The notes below the pieces were generated by a model. The model was given only the letters and a program-made list of their open reading frames with translations, searched no databases and was not told the origin of the DNA. From positions 145,112-209,111 of the forward strand of contig CAMBEZ010000001.1 in NCBI GenBank assembly GCA_945865885.1: a stretch of DNA of 64,000 nt, read 5' to 3'. The stretch comes from Owenweeksia hongkongensis DSM 17368. GTDB taxonomy: Bacteria; Bacteroidota; Bacteroidia; Flavobacteriales; Schleiferiaceae. This document shows, piece after piece, positions 25,949-34,514 of the stretch (its first letter is position 1; the number at the start of each line of letters is the position of its first letter). Position numbers and translations under genes: made by a program.

Positions 25949-26481
25949 ATTGGGATCGTGCGGCATTTGCCGCCATCAATGGCGGGGGACTCCCGCTGTG
26001 GGACGAGCCCATGAAATTCATCAGTTCGGATTTGTTTTTTTGGTTGGCCGGGCTTGCGGTATTGGTTTTGGTTACCCGCACGGCCTCTTGGCCTCAACGC
26101 CTTCAAACGGCAGCAGCTTTGCTGCTGGGCATTCTTGTGGCCGATGCCATCAGCGTCCACCTCTTCAAGGACGTGTTCGAGCGCCTTCGTCCGTGCCACG
26201 ACCCCCTCTGCCAAGAACAGCTTCGGTTAGCGGCTAACGCCTGCCGCGGGAAATTCGGTTTTGTCAGTTCGCACGCCGCAAATTCTGCAACCCTATTGGC
26301 CTTGGCCATTCGTAGGCCGTTGCCGCGCTGGTCCAAAGTGCTCCTGGTCTTGTGGTTGGTCCTTACCGGCTGGAGTCGGGTTCATTTGGGCGTTCATTTT
26401 CCCGGCGATGTCCTGGGCGGTTGGTTTGTGGGCGGTTTGTGGGCCTTGGTCTGGACCAAAATTCTTAGCTTGCTCCCGTGA
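25924..26481 (+). CDS. PAP2-family membrane phosphatase
   Basis: An inner-membrane lipid phosphatase of 185 residues with about five helices. The three acid-phosphatase motifs are present: [16 protein letters not shown] and [16 protein letters not shown]. Relatives dephosphorylate undecaprenyl pyrophosphate or other lipid phosphates. Which substrate is used here cannot be read. It overlaps obg by 25 nt and crcB by 4 nt, so it belongs to the adk-obg-PAP2-crcB operon. Confidence 0.88.
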   Translation: MGILARIVDWDRAAFAAINGGGLPLWDEPMKFISSDLFFWLAGLAVLVLVTRTASWPQRLQTAAALLLGILVADAISVHLFKDVFERLRPCHDPLCQEQLRLAANACRGKFGFVSSHAANSATLLALAIRRPLPRWSKVLLVLWLVLTGWSRVHLGVHFPGDVLGGWFVGGLWALVWTKILSLLP

Positions 26482-26840
26482 ATTGGCTGTTTGTTTTTTT
26501 GGGAGGTGGTGCCGGAAGTGTGGTGCGCTATGCCTTGGCTAGGGGTCTTTCTACCGCAGCAAGCAGTCCTTTTGCCGCAGCGGGAGCTACCTTGCTTGCC
26601 AATGCCCTTGCAAGTGGCTTATTGGCCTGGTGGCTTTGGAAAGGAGGAGCGCAACAACCCCTTCATGCGGCCTTGGCCATTGGGTTCTGCGGTGGACTGA
26701 GCACCTTTTCCACCTGGAGCGCTGAATTGGCCCACTGGATCAAAAGCGGAAACTGGCCGTTGGCCCTGGGGTATGCGCTGCTGTCGTTAGCGCTGGGCTT
26801 GCTGCCGTTCTTCGCGTGGTCCGCGGCCAAAGGCCTCTGA
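26478..26840 (+). CDS. crcB: Fluoride channel CrcB/Fluc
   Basis: A dual-topology fluoride exporter of the inner membrane. The 120-residue product has four helices and the conserved segments GGGAGSVVRYALARGL and GFCGGLSTFSTWSAEL. The GTG start overlaps the PAP2 stop (GTGA). No fluoride riboswitch was recognised in front; the gene is within an operon. Confidence 0.9.
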   Translation: MNWLFVFLGGGAGSVVRYALARGLSTAASSPFAAAGATLLANALASGLLAWWLWKGGAQQPLHAALAIGFCGGLSTFSTWSAELAHWIKSGNWPLALGYALLSLALGLLPFFAWSAAKGL

Positions 26841-26847
26841 AGCTTAC

Positions 26848-29094
26848 TTACCGCAGCAAAGTAACCGTGCCGCGCCGTTCGTACGGCGAATCTGCAAAAT
26901 CCCGCACGTACACCACCCAAACGTAGACTCCTTCAGGACAATCTGGCCCGGTGTTGCCCACCTGGCCGTTCCACGCTGCTGAAGCATCCGTGCTGGAAAA
27001 TACAACATTCCCCCAGCGGTTGAGTACCAAGAACTCGTAGGTTTTGAATCCGGTCACCACCGGCCGAAATCCCTCGTTTCTGCTGTCCCCGTTAGGCGTG
27101 AAAGCGTTTGGAACGAAGACGTTGAAGATGGGATTCACCCGAATCGGCAAAAAGGTAGTGTCCGTGCAACCCCATGAATTGGTCACCACCAATTGCGCCC
27201 GAAAACTCCCGGAGTCCGCGTAGGCGTGCCAAACGGTAGGGATGCCGGCATAAACGGGTCCGTCGCCAGGAATCAGAACAAAGGTTTCGTCTGGGTCTTG
27301 TCCCGAGGTTTGAAACAGGACCAGGGGATCGTAGATGCTGACCACCGATCGGTCCGACGTCAGTCCCATGGAGGGGGTTGGATACACCACTACGGACTGC
27401 GGAAATACGCGGATGATGGTATCGATGCACCCCGTATCTGCATAGACCGTTACCCGTACGGTGTAGGTTCCGGCTTGTCCGTACACGTGGACCGGATTCG
27501 CGGCGTGGCTGGTGTCTCCGTCGCCAAAGTCCCAAACGTACTTCAAGCGTGTTCCCGCCAACGAATCCTGTTCAAATGCAACGCGCAACGGGCGGCATCC
27601 GGTATCGCCCACGGCCACGGGAAACCACTGCGGTCGCTGAACTACCCACACCGTATCCCAGGCGGTAGCTTCGCACGTTTTGGAGCGAATACGAATGCTG
27701 ACGGGGTACTTTCCGGGCGCGGAATACACAATGGGTGGAGGAGTCAAGCCAGCAAAGGTGTCCAAATTGGCCTGTCCGGCAGAACCGAATCGGTACAAAA
27801 ACTCGGCTCCGGGGTACCACGTGCCGACGGCGGAAAAAACAAATTGCTGCTCGTCGTAGCAGCCGCTTCCGGTGTGCGTCAGCGTGGGATTGATGGGAGG
27901 ATAGACTCGGAAAATGGCGACACTGGTGTCTGCGCACGGAAATCCTGGATTGCCTACCAAACGCACTACGTATTTACCGGTGTCCGGGAAGGTAAAGGTG
28001 GGGTTGCGCCGCATGCTGGTGTCGGTGGAAGACCCTAGAACCCCAAAATCCCACAAAACCGTCTGTACGTTGGTGGAAATCATTCGGAACGGCATGGTGG
28101 TGCCCAAGCACAGCAGAGTAGGATCGTCGTCCGCGGTGATGATCTTGACGGACACGTTGGGGTCGCACTGCGTTACGTTGAATTGGTAGTCCCGACGGAC
28201 CGTACTCAACAAAACCCCATTGCGGTACTCGCTCACGCAAATCCCAATGGAGTACTGACCGGTGGTGGTGAGGTACCCGTTCAGTATGCCGCTATTCGGT
28301 TGCACGGAAATACCCGGGGTACCGGGGATGGGATTGGCAAAATTTTGAGGTCCTTGAAACAAGACATTGGTGTAGGGGGGCGGAGCCGACGGATCCGGCG
28401 CGGGACAGGTGAGGCAGTTAGACCCGTTGGTTTGGCCGCCGCCGTGGAGCAATTGGCACAATTGGTAGTGCAAGGAGTCTCCGTCCGGATCGGTAGCCGC
28501 ACTGCTGATGGCCAAGTTTTCCTGATTGCACAGCACAATGGGCGGGATGCTGTTGAAGCGCGGGGAACTGTTACCGTTGGCTCCGTTGGGTGGAATGCGC
28601 ACCGTGAACGTACTGCCCCATTGGCTGGGGTTCTGCAAATTGACTATGGTGGAATTCCTGCAGCAGCGTTGGTGGCTCAATACGTACCCGTTGGCCCGGG
28701 GCTGCAGCGTGATAACTTGAACGTAGTCCGCATACTCCGTACAAATATTGGGTGGCGCCCCCAAGCACGGGCTGCCCGTACTGGCCGGCAACCCAATGGT
28801 GGCGCCTTTGATGAAGGAAAAATTAGCAATTTGCTGTCCTGTGAGGCCGTCGAATGCCGTTACCGCAGCTTGCGGATCCAAGGTAGCCCCGCTGGAATTG
28901 CAGTCACGGTAAATGCGCAGGGTAACCCGATAGCGGTTGTTGCCCAAGAAGTCGTACCAGATTTCACCGCCCACCAAGTGCTCCGCCCGCAAGTCCAAAC
29001 CTGCGGCAGCACCCAGCACCCAGGCCAGGATTAACCCAATACGACGCAATCGCTCCACGGTAAAATGGTTGAAAATCCACGTTCTTTTAACCAT
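26848..29094 (-). CDS. Secreted PKD protein with HLVGGE-type N-terminal domain and type B T9SS sorting domain
   Basis: A predicted surface protein of up to 748 residues. After the signal peptide comes a cysteine-rich domain starting HLVGGEIWYDFLGNN, with NICTEYADY, HQRCCRN, IPPIVLC and VSEYRNGVLLSTVRRDYQF. Three PKD-like domains follow (for example LWDFGVLGSSTDTS and KYVWDFGDGDTSHA). The type B sorting domain is last (NAFTPNGDSRNEGF, LNRWGNVVF, GTVTLLR). It shares the N-terminal 430 residues with the protein at 54860-56755. The ATG at 29094 overlaps the kinase gene by 64 nt; a GTG at 29058 is an alternative start. Confidence 0.87.
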   Translation of the reverse strand: MVKRTWIFNHFTVERLRRIGLILAWVLGAAAGLDLRAEHLVGGEIWYDFLGNNRYRVTLRIYRDCNSSGATLDPQAAVTAFDGLTGQQIANFSFIKGATIGLPASTGSPCLGAPPNICTEYADYVQVITLQPRANGYVLSHQRCCRNSTIVNLQNPSQWGSTFTVRIPPNGANGNSSPRFNSIPPIVLCNQENLAISSAATDPDGDSLHYQLCQLLHGGGQTNGSNCLTCPAPDPSAPPPYTNVLFQGPQNFANPIPGTPGISVQPNSGILNGYLTTTGQYSIGICVSEYRNGVLLSTVRRDYQFNVTQCDPNVSVKIITADDDPTLLCLGTTMPFRMISTNVQTVLWDFGVLGSSTDTSMRRNPTFTFPDTGKYVVRLVGNPGFPCADTSVAIFRVYPPINPTLTHTGSGCYDEQQFVFSAVGTWYPGAEFLYRFGSAGQANLDTFAGLTPPPIVYSAPGKYPVSIRIRSKTCEATAWDTVWVVQRPQWFPVAVGDTGCRPLRVAFEQDSLAGTRLKYVWDFGDGDTSHAANPVHVYGQAGTYTVRVTVYADTGCIDTIIRVFPQSVVVYPTPSMGLTSDRSVVSIYDPLVLFQTSGQDPDETFVLIPGDGPVYAGIPTVWHAYADSGSFRAQLVVTNSWGCTDTTFLPIRVNPIFNVFVPNAFTPNGDSRNEGFRPVVTGFKTYEFLVLNRWGNVVFSSTDASAAWNGQVGNTGPDCPEGVYVWVVYVRDFADSPYERRGTVTLLR

Positions 29095-29963
29095 TGAAGG
29101 TCCGAAGCCTCCAGCACCTGTGCAAGGACAAAATCACCTCCCCAGGCACCCAAACTTTTGACCGCGTGGGGGTAGTTTGCAAATCGCGTTTCCGCAACAG
29201 GGGTTCTTTCCAAAACCCGACCCATCGCGTCCTCGTGCGCACGCACTGCGTTTGACCATTCCTGCGTCGATGAGGCCTGAAGCAGCAGTTCTGCCGCTTC
29301 CTCCACGGCGTCGATCAAAAGGGGGTCTGGAGCTAAATTTTGGTACCGAACCACATCCTGTGCGCTGCGCTGCTTTTCTCCCAGATGCACCAAATACAGC
29401 GTATTGTGGGGCCAGTGCGCCAACGAAACCGGAACCCATTGGGCGCTTGCATGCCCGGTTCGTGTATACCGGATGGGGCCGGAGGCCAAGGCACACACGG
29501 CGTCGTACCCGCTGCCGTTCTGCGTAGCAAAATGTAGCGCCAGTGCATCCACTTCTGCCCATTGCGCCACCAAGGAGATCAATGTTGAGCTGGACCCCCA
29601 GCCGTAGTCGTTGGGGAACTCCAAAAAGGTAATCACGGATCCGCCCGGCAAGGGGGTACCGCGCAGGTGTTCGGCAGCGGATAGTAATTCAGACACCGCG
29701 CCCAAGCCCGAAGCAGGGGATTCCAGATCGGCGGACGGTTTCCAACCCTTCGGGGTACGCTCCAACGAGCCTTCCAACCAAATGCTGCCGTCGTGTGCGC
29801 GAGCGGTCCAAGCCAAGTAGGGACTGTCTACAACTTCTACTACCTCCAACCGTTGGCCCAAACGGGTAGGTACCGCCACGGCTGGAATTCCGTCCAGTAC
29901 CACGTACTCGGACGTGAGCAGCAACTTGCCCCGCGCAAAGAAGGAGCGCGATGCAGGAGCCAT
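29031..29963 (-). CDS. GHMP kinase (GYDIA type), probably mevalonate pathway
   Basis: A 310-residue small-molecule kinase. It starts RSFFARGKLLLTSEYVVLDG, the usual GHMP N-terminal block. It has the ATP-binding GWGSSSTLISL and the diagnostic GYDAV (GSGYDAVCALASGPIRYTR) that gives this Bacteroidota subfamily its name (GYDIA). It begins 1 nt after the HMG-CoA reductase stop. This pairing supports a role in phosphorylating mevalonate or a derivative, although the substrate is not proven. Confidence 0.87.
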   Translation of the reverse strand: MAPASRSFFARGKLLLTSEYVVLDGIPAVAVPTRLGQRLEVVEVVDSPYLAWTARAHDGSIWLEGSLERTPKGWKPSADLESPASGLGAVSELLSAAEHLRGTPLPGGSVITFLEFPNDYGWGSSSTLISLVAQWAEVDALALHFATQNGSGYDAVCALASGPIRYTRTGHASAQWVPVSLAHWPHNTLYLVHLGEKQRSAQDVVRYQNLAPDPLLIDAVEEAAELLLQASSTQEWSNAVRAHEDAMGRVLERTPVAETRFANYPHAVKSLGAWGGDFVLAQVLEASDLQWLKERGFSTILPWSDCVVLG

Positions 29964-29964
29964 G

Positions 29965-31290
29965 TTAAACGGTGGTTTTCGTCACCGCAGGGATGGGAAT
30001 GCCCCTATGGGCGCAAAACGCAGCCACAACGTCTGCGTGGTGCGGTACTTTGTCCGCAAAGAAGCGCGTAAAATGAGCCTTTTCTTCCTCAGTCGCTTCC
30101 AATTGGTTCAGAATGTTGAGCAGGTGCATTTTCATGTGCCCCTTTTGAATGCCGGTGGTGGTGAGCGCACGCAAGGCCGCAAAGTTTTGCGCCAAACCAG
30201 ATGCCGCCACTATGCACATGAGTTCATGCGCATTCGGCTTACCCAACATTTCAAGGGAGGTTTTGACCAAGGGATGCAACTGGGTTAAACCGCCCACAAC
30301 GCCCAAGGCCAAGGGAATCTCAATCCAAAAACGGAACACCCCACCGTCCAAGGTACAATGCGTCAAACTGCGGTACTGGCCGTCGCGCGAGGCGTGGGTA
30401 TGGCACGCCGCCTCCACCGCGCGGAAGTCGTTTCCAGTGGCTAAAATGACTGCATCTATGCCGTTCATGATGCCTTTGTTGTGGGTGGTGGCTCGGTACG
30501 GCTCAATTTCCGCGATGCGTACTGCCTGAAAAAATTTTGCAGCGAATTCTTCCGGAGCAATGCCGGATCCGTCGCTGAGTTGGTCAATGGGGCAGGACAC
30601 CTCCGCGCGCACCAAACATTCCGGGGTGTAGTTGCTCAAGATGCACATGATTACTTCCACGCGCTCCTCGCCGAGGTGTGTTTTGAGCGTTTTGGCCATT
30701 TGCTCCAAGCACGAATTGATGAAATTCGCCCCCATGGAGTCTTTGGTCTCAAAACGGACCTCCAGTTGAAAGTAATTCGCCAGGTCCGCAGACTTGTCCA
30801 CCAAACGGGTACTTAAAATCCCTCCGCCGCGGGCCTGCATGTTGGCCGTCAGACGGTCTGTATCCTCCAACAGCTTGGGCTGGAGGGTGGGAAACGCAGC
30901 ATGAAGATCGTGCGAGTTGCCGTGGAACAGGAAGTGAACGTGCCCAATCTTGGTGGAAGACAGTACTTCTGCTCGGAATCCCCCGCGGTCCATCCAAAAC
31001 TGCGCGGCCTTCGCTGCGGCAGCCACCACGGAACTTTCCTCAATCGCCATCGGGATGGAGTAGAACCGGTTGTTGATCAGAAAGTTGGGCGCCACACCCA
31101 AGGGCAAGAAATAATTACTGACGGTGTTCTCAATGAACTCGTCGTGTTTTTTTTGAAGCGCAGCATCTGGATGCCAGTACTGCTTGAAGGTAGCAATTGC
31201 GGCGTCCGGTTGGGCAAAATGCGACTGGGCAATCCACTCGATTTTACCTTCTTTCGTCCACTTGCTGAAGCCTTTAACGGGTTGATTCAT
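29965..31290 (-). CDS. Hydroxymethylglutaryl-CoA reductase, class II
   Basis: Interconverts HMG-CoA and mevalonate with NAD(P)H. The 441-residue product carries the class II motifs FYSIPMAIEESSVVAAAAKA (substrate glutamate), ETKDSMGANFINSCLE, THNKGIMNGID and ALGVVGGLTQLHP. Databases often label class II enzymes as degradative. Its coupling to a GHMP kinase suggests a biosynthetic role, feeding isoprenoids. The ATG at 31290 is preceded by a TATCTTTG element inside the upstream gene. Confidence 0.93.
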   Translation of the reverse strand: MNQPVKGFSKWTKEGKIEWIAQSHFAQPDAAIATFKQYWHPDAALQKKHDEFIENTVSNYFLPLGVAPNFLINNRFYSIPMAIEESSVVAAAAKAAQFWMDRGGFRAEVLSSTKIGHVHFLFHGNSHDLHAAFPTLQPKLLEDTDRLTANMQARGGGILSTRLVDKSADLANYFQLEVRFETKDSMGANFINSCLEQMAKTLKTHLGEERVEVIMCILSNYTPECLVRAEVSCPIDQLSDGSGIAPEEFAAKFFQAVRIAEIEPYRATTHNKGIMNGIDAVILATGNDFRAVEAACHTHASRDGQYRSLTHCTLDGGVFRFWIEIPLALGVVGGLTQLHPLVKTSLEMLGKPNAHELMCIVAASGLAQNFAALRALTTTGIQKGHMKMHLLNILNQLEATEEEKAHFTRFFADKVPHHADVVAAFCAHRGIPIPAVTKTTV

Positions 31291-31681
31291 GGGAGTTTGA
31301 ATGGGAGTACAAAGATAACATATTTCCCAGGGCAATGTTCGTGCCGAAGGCGCCCAGAAAGTAGGCAATCCCGTCCAAAGGGTCAGCGGTAAACCGGGAG
31401 TCAAAGGTGGGGATCCAGCATTCAAAGTGCAACGCCAACCCCAGGGCAAAGGCCCAAATCCAATAAGAGGGAAGTGGCACCGTCTTGCGCAACAGAAACC
31501 CAGCAACAGCCGCAGGCAATCCCACAAGCACCGGTACGGCCAACAACGGGTCCAAAAACGAATCCAAAAGCCACCACGTTTTGCCCCAAACCATCAATCC
31601 CAACTGGTGCAAGGCAAAGAGCAAGGTGCATGCCCCAACGAACGGTACCAGGGGAAGGCGAGGGGAGCGGGGCGTTTCCAT
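31274..31681 (-). CDS. Small membrane protein, unknown
   Basis: The product is 135 residues with about four hydrophobic helices. The pattern LLDSFLDPLLAVPVLVGLPA and the ending TFDSRFTADPLDGIAYFLGA resemble a family of short Bacteroidota membrane proteins. Some of these carry the unproven label of magnesium-citrate transporter. It overlaps HMG-CoA reductase by 17 nt. The start was set at the ATG (METPRSPR) rather than 10 codons upstream. The function is unknown. Confidence 0.7.
   Translation of the reverse strand: METPRSPRLPLVPFVGACTLLFALHQLGLMVWGKTWWLLDSFLDPLLAVPVLVGLPAAVAGFLLRKTVPLPSYWIWAFALGLALHFECWIPTFDSRFTADPLDGIAYFLGAFGTNIALGNMLSLYSHSNSHESTR
31310..31317 (-). promoter_or_regulatory. 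Possible -7 element for HMG-CoA reductase
   Basis: The minus strand reads TATCTTTG, 19 nt before the reductase ATG and inside the 3' end of the upstream membrane-protein gene. No -33 TTG lies at the right distance. Confidence 0.4.
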
Positions 31682-31746
31682 GAAGAGTACCATGAATTTC
31701 CGTACGTTCAACTGACGTTGCTTGCGTCCGGATTCAACCGATCCAA

Positions 31747-32028
31747 TCAGACCGCAATCCAGTAGGCCATCCAGGCCATTCCGCCGGCAAACGTCATCAC
31801 CACAACTTGAATGGCGTGTACGGTTCTTTTGCCCGCACGCGTGTGCCAGGGGTCGTTGGGATTCAGGTGTAGCATGGGGAAGTCGAATTTGGGAGGTCCG
31901 GGTGCCGAAAAGTTCGGATGGGATTCGGCCCGCTTTTGTGCCGCAGCGTGAAAGTCAAAACCGCAAGCGGTGCAATTGGTCGGATGACCTTCGGTCCAAA
32001 CGCTGCATTTGGGGCACTTAATTTCCAT
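31747..32028 (-). CDS. Zinc-ribbon membrane protein, unknown
   Basis: The product is 93 residues. It opens with a CxxC-x8-CxxC zinc ribbon (KCPKCSVWTEGHPTNCTACG), then a proline-rich linker. It closes with one hydrophobic helix (HAIQVVVMTFAGGMAWMAYW). The layout suggests a tail-anchored cytoplasmic zinc ribbon. The ATG at 32028 starts next to the ribbon, 4 nt after a -7-like element. No homologue with known function is recognised. Confidence 0.7.
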   Translation of the reverse strand: MEIKCPKCSVWTEGHPTNCTACGFDFHAAAQKRAESHPNFSAPGPPKFDFPMLHLNPNDPWHTRAGKRTVHAIQVVVMTFAGGMAWMAYWIAV

Positions 32029-32032
32029 GCTG

Positions 32033-32040
32033 TAAAGGTA
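32033..32040 (-). promoter_or_regulatory. Possible -7 element of the zinc-ribbon gene
   Basis: TACCTTTA on the minus strand differs from TAnnTTTG only at the last base. It ends 4 nt before the start codon. Confidence 0.35.
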
Positions 32041-32105
32041 CGTCACGTGGAAAACAATGCCGGATTTTTCCCGATTTAAATGCGAGGCTGGGAAAGCGTT
32101 TTGTT

Positions 32106-32139
32106 AAAAAAACAAACCCCGCCGAAGGCGGGGTTTGTT
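32106..32139 (-). terminator. Terminator of tRNA-Phe
   Basis: On the minus strand a 13-bp stem ending in CCCCGCC-TTC-GGCGGGG is followed by seven T. It lies 9 nt after the tRNA 3' end. Confidence 0.9.
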
Positions 32140-32147
32140 GCGAGAAG

Positions 32148-32220
32148 TGGTTCGGGGCGGAATCGAACCGTCGACACAAGGATTTTCAGTCCTTTGCTCT
32201 ACCAACTGAGCTACCGAACC
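32148..32220 (-). tRNA. tRNA-Phe (GAA)
   Basis: The 73-nt cloverleaf reads GGTTCGGTAGCTCAGTTGG at the 5' end. The anticodon loop is CTGAAAA (anticodon GAA), the T-loop is GGTTCGATTCC, and the acceptor stem is GGTTCGG/CCGAACC with discriminator A. The 3' CCA is not encoded. It is a single-gene transcription unit with its own promoter and terminator. Confidence 0.97.
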
Positions 32221-32234
32221 TCCCATTGGGGCGG

Positions 32235-32264
32235 CAAATATACGTTCATTTTTGAAAATCGCAA
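32235..32264 (-). promoter_or_regulatory. Promoter of tRNA-Phe
   Basis: On the minus strand TTG (32262-32264), a 19-nt spacer and TATATTTG (32235-32242) give a full match to the Bacteroidota consensus. It ends 14 nt before the tRNA 5' end. Confidence 0.8.
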
Positions 32265-32322
32265 TAACTTTTGCGCATCGTTGGAATTCTCTAAATTGCC
32301 GCTAATCAACAAAACAAAGGAC

Positions 32323-34500
32323 ATGGGTTTGCTCTGGAAATGCTACCAAATGCGCGGTTGGGAGATGATTGACCCCCTTCCTCAAGTGGACCAGGCGGTC
32401 CTGATTGTTGGCCCGCACACCTCCAATTGGGACTTTCCCCTGGGTTTAGCCATTCGGAACGAATGGAACATCGACCACGCCAAGTTTTTGGGAAAGCACT
32501 CCCTATTTGTTGGACCGTTTGGAACCTGGCTTCGCTCCATCGGGGGCATCCCGGTCAACCGCAAAAGCAAAACCGGCTTGGTGGAGCAAGTGGTCGCCGC
32601 CTTTGCACGAGAGCCGAGGTTTCTATTGGCTTTATCCCCGGAGGGAACTCGTTCGCGCGTGGATCAATTAAAAACCGGATTTCTGGCCATCGCAAAAGGC
32701 GCCGGCGTACCCATCATCCAAATAGGACTGGATGCGGAGCGCAAGCAAATCAGCGTTTCCGCACCGTGGTGGCCTTCCGGGGACGACGCCCAGGACCTGC
32801 ACCGAGCCACTCAGTTTTTTGCCGCACTCAACGGTTACCGCCCGGCTCAGGGGCTGGGACACCTCCGCACCACGGGCGAGGAACCCGTCTTGTTCGAACA
32901 GTTTCACCGCAACGCTGAGCGGCATCCCGGTCGCGTTTTCTTGGACGAGCCAACGGCCAACGGGCGGTTGCAGTTCACCTACCAAGAAGCTGCAAATTCC
33001 GTTCAGCGAACGGTTCGGGCCTTGCATGGTTTGGGCATCGAGCCGGGAGACCGCATCGCCATCCTGGCCAAAAACTCCGCGCATTGGATTTTGGCGGACC
33101 TCGCCATCAGCGGAGCGGGTGCGGTATCCGTGCCGTTGTACCCCACCACCACGCCAGAAACGGTGTGCAGCTTGTTGGAACATTCCGGTGCTAAGGCCGT
33201 CTTTCTGGGCAAGCTGGACCATCCGGAAGCGCTTTGGGGCGCTCTACCGGCGAATCTTCTGGCCATTCCCTTTCCGAACGCACCCGTGGCCCCCACCCCG
33301 GCGAGCGTGCATTCGTGGAACCAACTGCAAGAAGCACTGCCTGCACCCGTGGTCCCTCCGCAACCGGACGACCTAGCCACCATCATCTACACCTCAGGGA
33401 CCACCGGTCAACCCAAGGGAGTGATGCACCTTCATCGGGGATTTCAGTTTGCCTTCCAAACCGTGCTCCATCATTTTACCCACCTCCGCAACGAGGTATT
33501 TTTCAGCTACCTGCCCATGAGCCACGTAGCGGAGAAAATGTTGGTGAACGCCGGTTCCATCTACCTCTGCGGCCGCGTTCATTTCGTTCAAAAATTGGAG
33601 ACGTTCGCCCACGATTTGGCGGCCGCACAACCCACCGTTTTCTTGGCCGTCCCGCGCATTTGGGAGAAGTTCGACGACACGCTGCGTGCCAAGATTCCGT
33701 CTCCCCGTCTCCGCCAATTGCTCGCGCCCTTACTCCGCAAACGTTTGGGCCTCAGCCGGGCTCGCTTGGTGTTGAGCGGCGCGTCCAGCATCCGTCCATC
33801 GCTCTTGGAAAATTTCTCCCGGCTGGGGATCACCATTCAAGAGGTGTACGGCATGACGGAAAACCTGGGCATCACCACCGTCAACTTTACCGGCCGCGTG
33901 CATGTGGGAACCGTGGGTCAAGCGTTCGACGGTGTGGACGTACGAACGAGTTCGGAAGGAGAGATCCAAGTGCGCTCGGGTGCGAATACCGTCGGATACT
34001 ACCGGGAACCGCTAGTGACGGCGGAACTCTACGACGGTGATTTTTTGCGAACGGGGGATCTGGGGCATCAAGACCAAGACGGTTACTGGACCCTGACCGG
34101 CCGAATCAAGGACCAGTTCAAAACCTCCAAGGGCAAGTTCGTCATGCCCATCGCGCTGGAGAACGAACTTTTGGAATCCCCTTCTGTAGCGCAATGCTGT
34201 GTGGTGGGCGAAGGCCTCCACCAACCCTTTGCGTTGGTGGTGCTCACCCCGGAATCACGCGCTCAGGAGGGTCCGGAATTGGCCGTGGAACTGGGCCGAT
34301 GGCTGGATCAAGTCAACGCCAAATTGCCCAGCCACGAAAAACTGCTCTCCATCGTCTCTGTGCCGGAGGAATGGGGGGTGGACAACGGTTTTCTAACCCC
34401 AACCTTGAAAATCAAAAGGGCCCAATTGGAGCACTACTACAAGCCCTTGTTCAACGATTGGCTGAAAGAATCCAGCCCAGTGGTGTTCGCCCACCGCTAA
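32323..34500 (+). CDS. Fused lysophospholipid acyltransferase / long-chain acyl-CoA synthetase
   Basis: A 725-residue two-domain protein. Residues 1-190 are a PlsC-like acyltransferase with the HxxxxD motif PHTSNWDFPLG (H32, D37), GGIPVNR and LSPEGTRSR. Residues about 200-725 are an AMP-forming ligase with IIYTSGTTGQPKGVMH, VYGMTEN, GDLGHQDQDGYWTLTGR and the C-terminal lysine region TPTLKIKR. The order is the same as in E. coli Aas, which re-acylates lysophospholipids. The ligase half looks closer to stand-alone long-chain acyl-CoA synthetases. The 81 codons upstream of the chosen ATG cover the tRNA gene and are not coding. Confidence 0.87.
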   Translation: MGLLWKCYQMRGWEMIDPLPQVDQAVLIVGPHTSNWDFPLGLAIRNEWNIDHAKFLGKHSLFVGPFGTWLRSIGGIPVNRKSKTGLVEQVVAAFAREPRFLLALSPEGTRSRVDQLKTGFLAIAKGAGVPIIQIGLDAERKQISVSAPWWPSGDDAQDLHRATQFFAALNGYRPAQGLGHLRTTGEEPVLFEQFHRNAERHPGRVFLDEPTANGRLQFTYQEAANSVQRTVRALHGLGIEPGDRIAILAKNSAHWILADLAISGAGAVSVPLYPTTTPETVCSLLEHSGAKAVFLGKLDHPEALWGALPANLLAIPFPNAPVAPTPASVHSWNQLQEALPAPVVPPQPDDLATIIYTSGTTGQPKGVMHLHRGFQFAFQTVLHHFTHLRNEVFFSYLPMSHVAEKMLVNAGSIYLCGRVHFVQKLETFAHDLAAAQPTVFLAVPRIWEKFDDTLRAKIPSPRLRQLLAPLLRKRLGLSRARLVLSGASSIRPSLLENFSRLGITIQEVYGMTENLGITTVNFTGRVHVGTVGQAFDGVDVRTSSEGEIQVRSGANTVGYYREPLVTAELYDGDFLRTGDLGHQDQDGYWTLTGRIKDQFKTSKGKFVMPIALENELLESPSVAQCCVVGEGLHQPFALVVLTPESRAQEGPELAVELGRWLDQVNAKLPSHEKLLSIVSVPEEWGVDNGFLTPTLKIKRAQLEHYYKPLFNDWLKESSPVVFAHR

Positions 34501-34503
34501 CCC

Positions 34504-34511
34504 TACCTTTG
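34504..34511 (+). promoter_or_regulatory. -7 element of coaX
   Basis: TACCTTTG ends 3 nt before the GTG start, and overlaps nothing but the 14-nt gap after the upstream stop. The transcript would be leaderless. Confidence 0.55.
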
Positions 34512-34514
34512 CAC

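Noticed and set aside
32080..32322. 81-codon N-terminal extension of the acyltransferase/ligase fusion
   Set aside because: It reads through the tRNA-Phe gene and its promoter on the opposite strand. The acyltransferase family starts at about the ATG at 32323.
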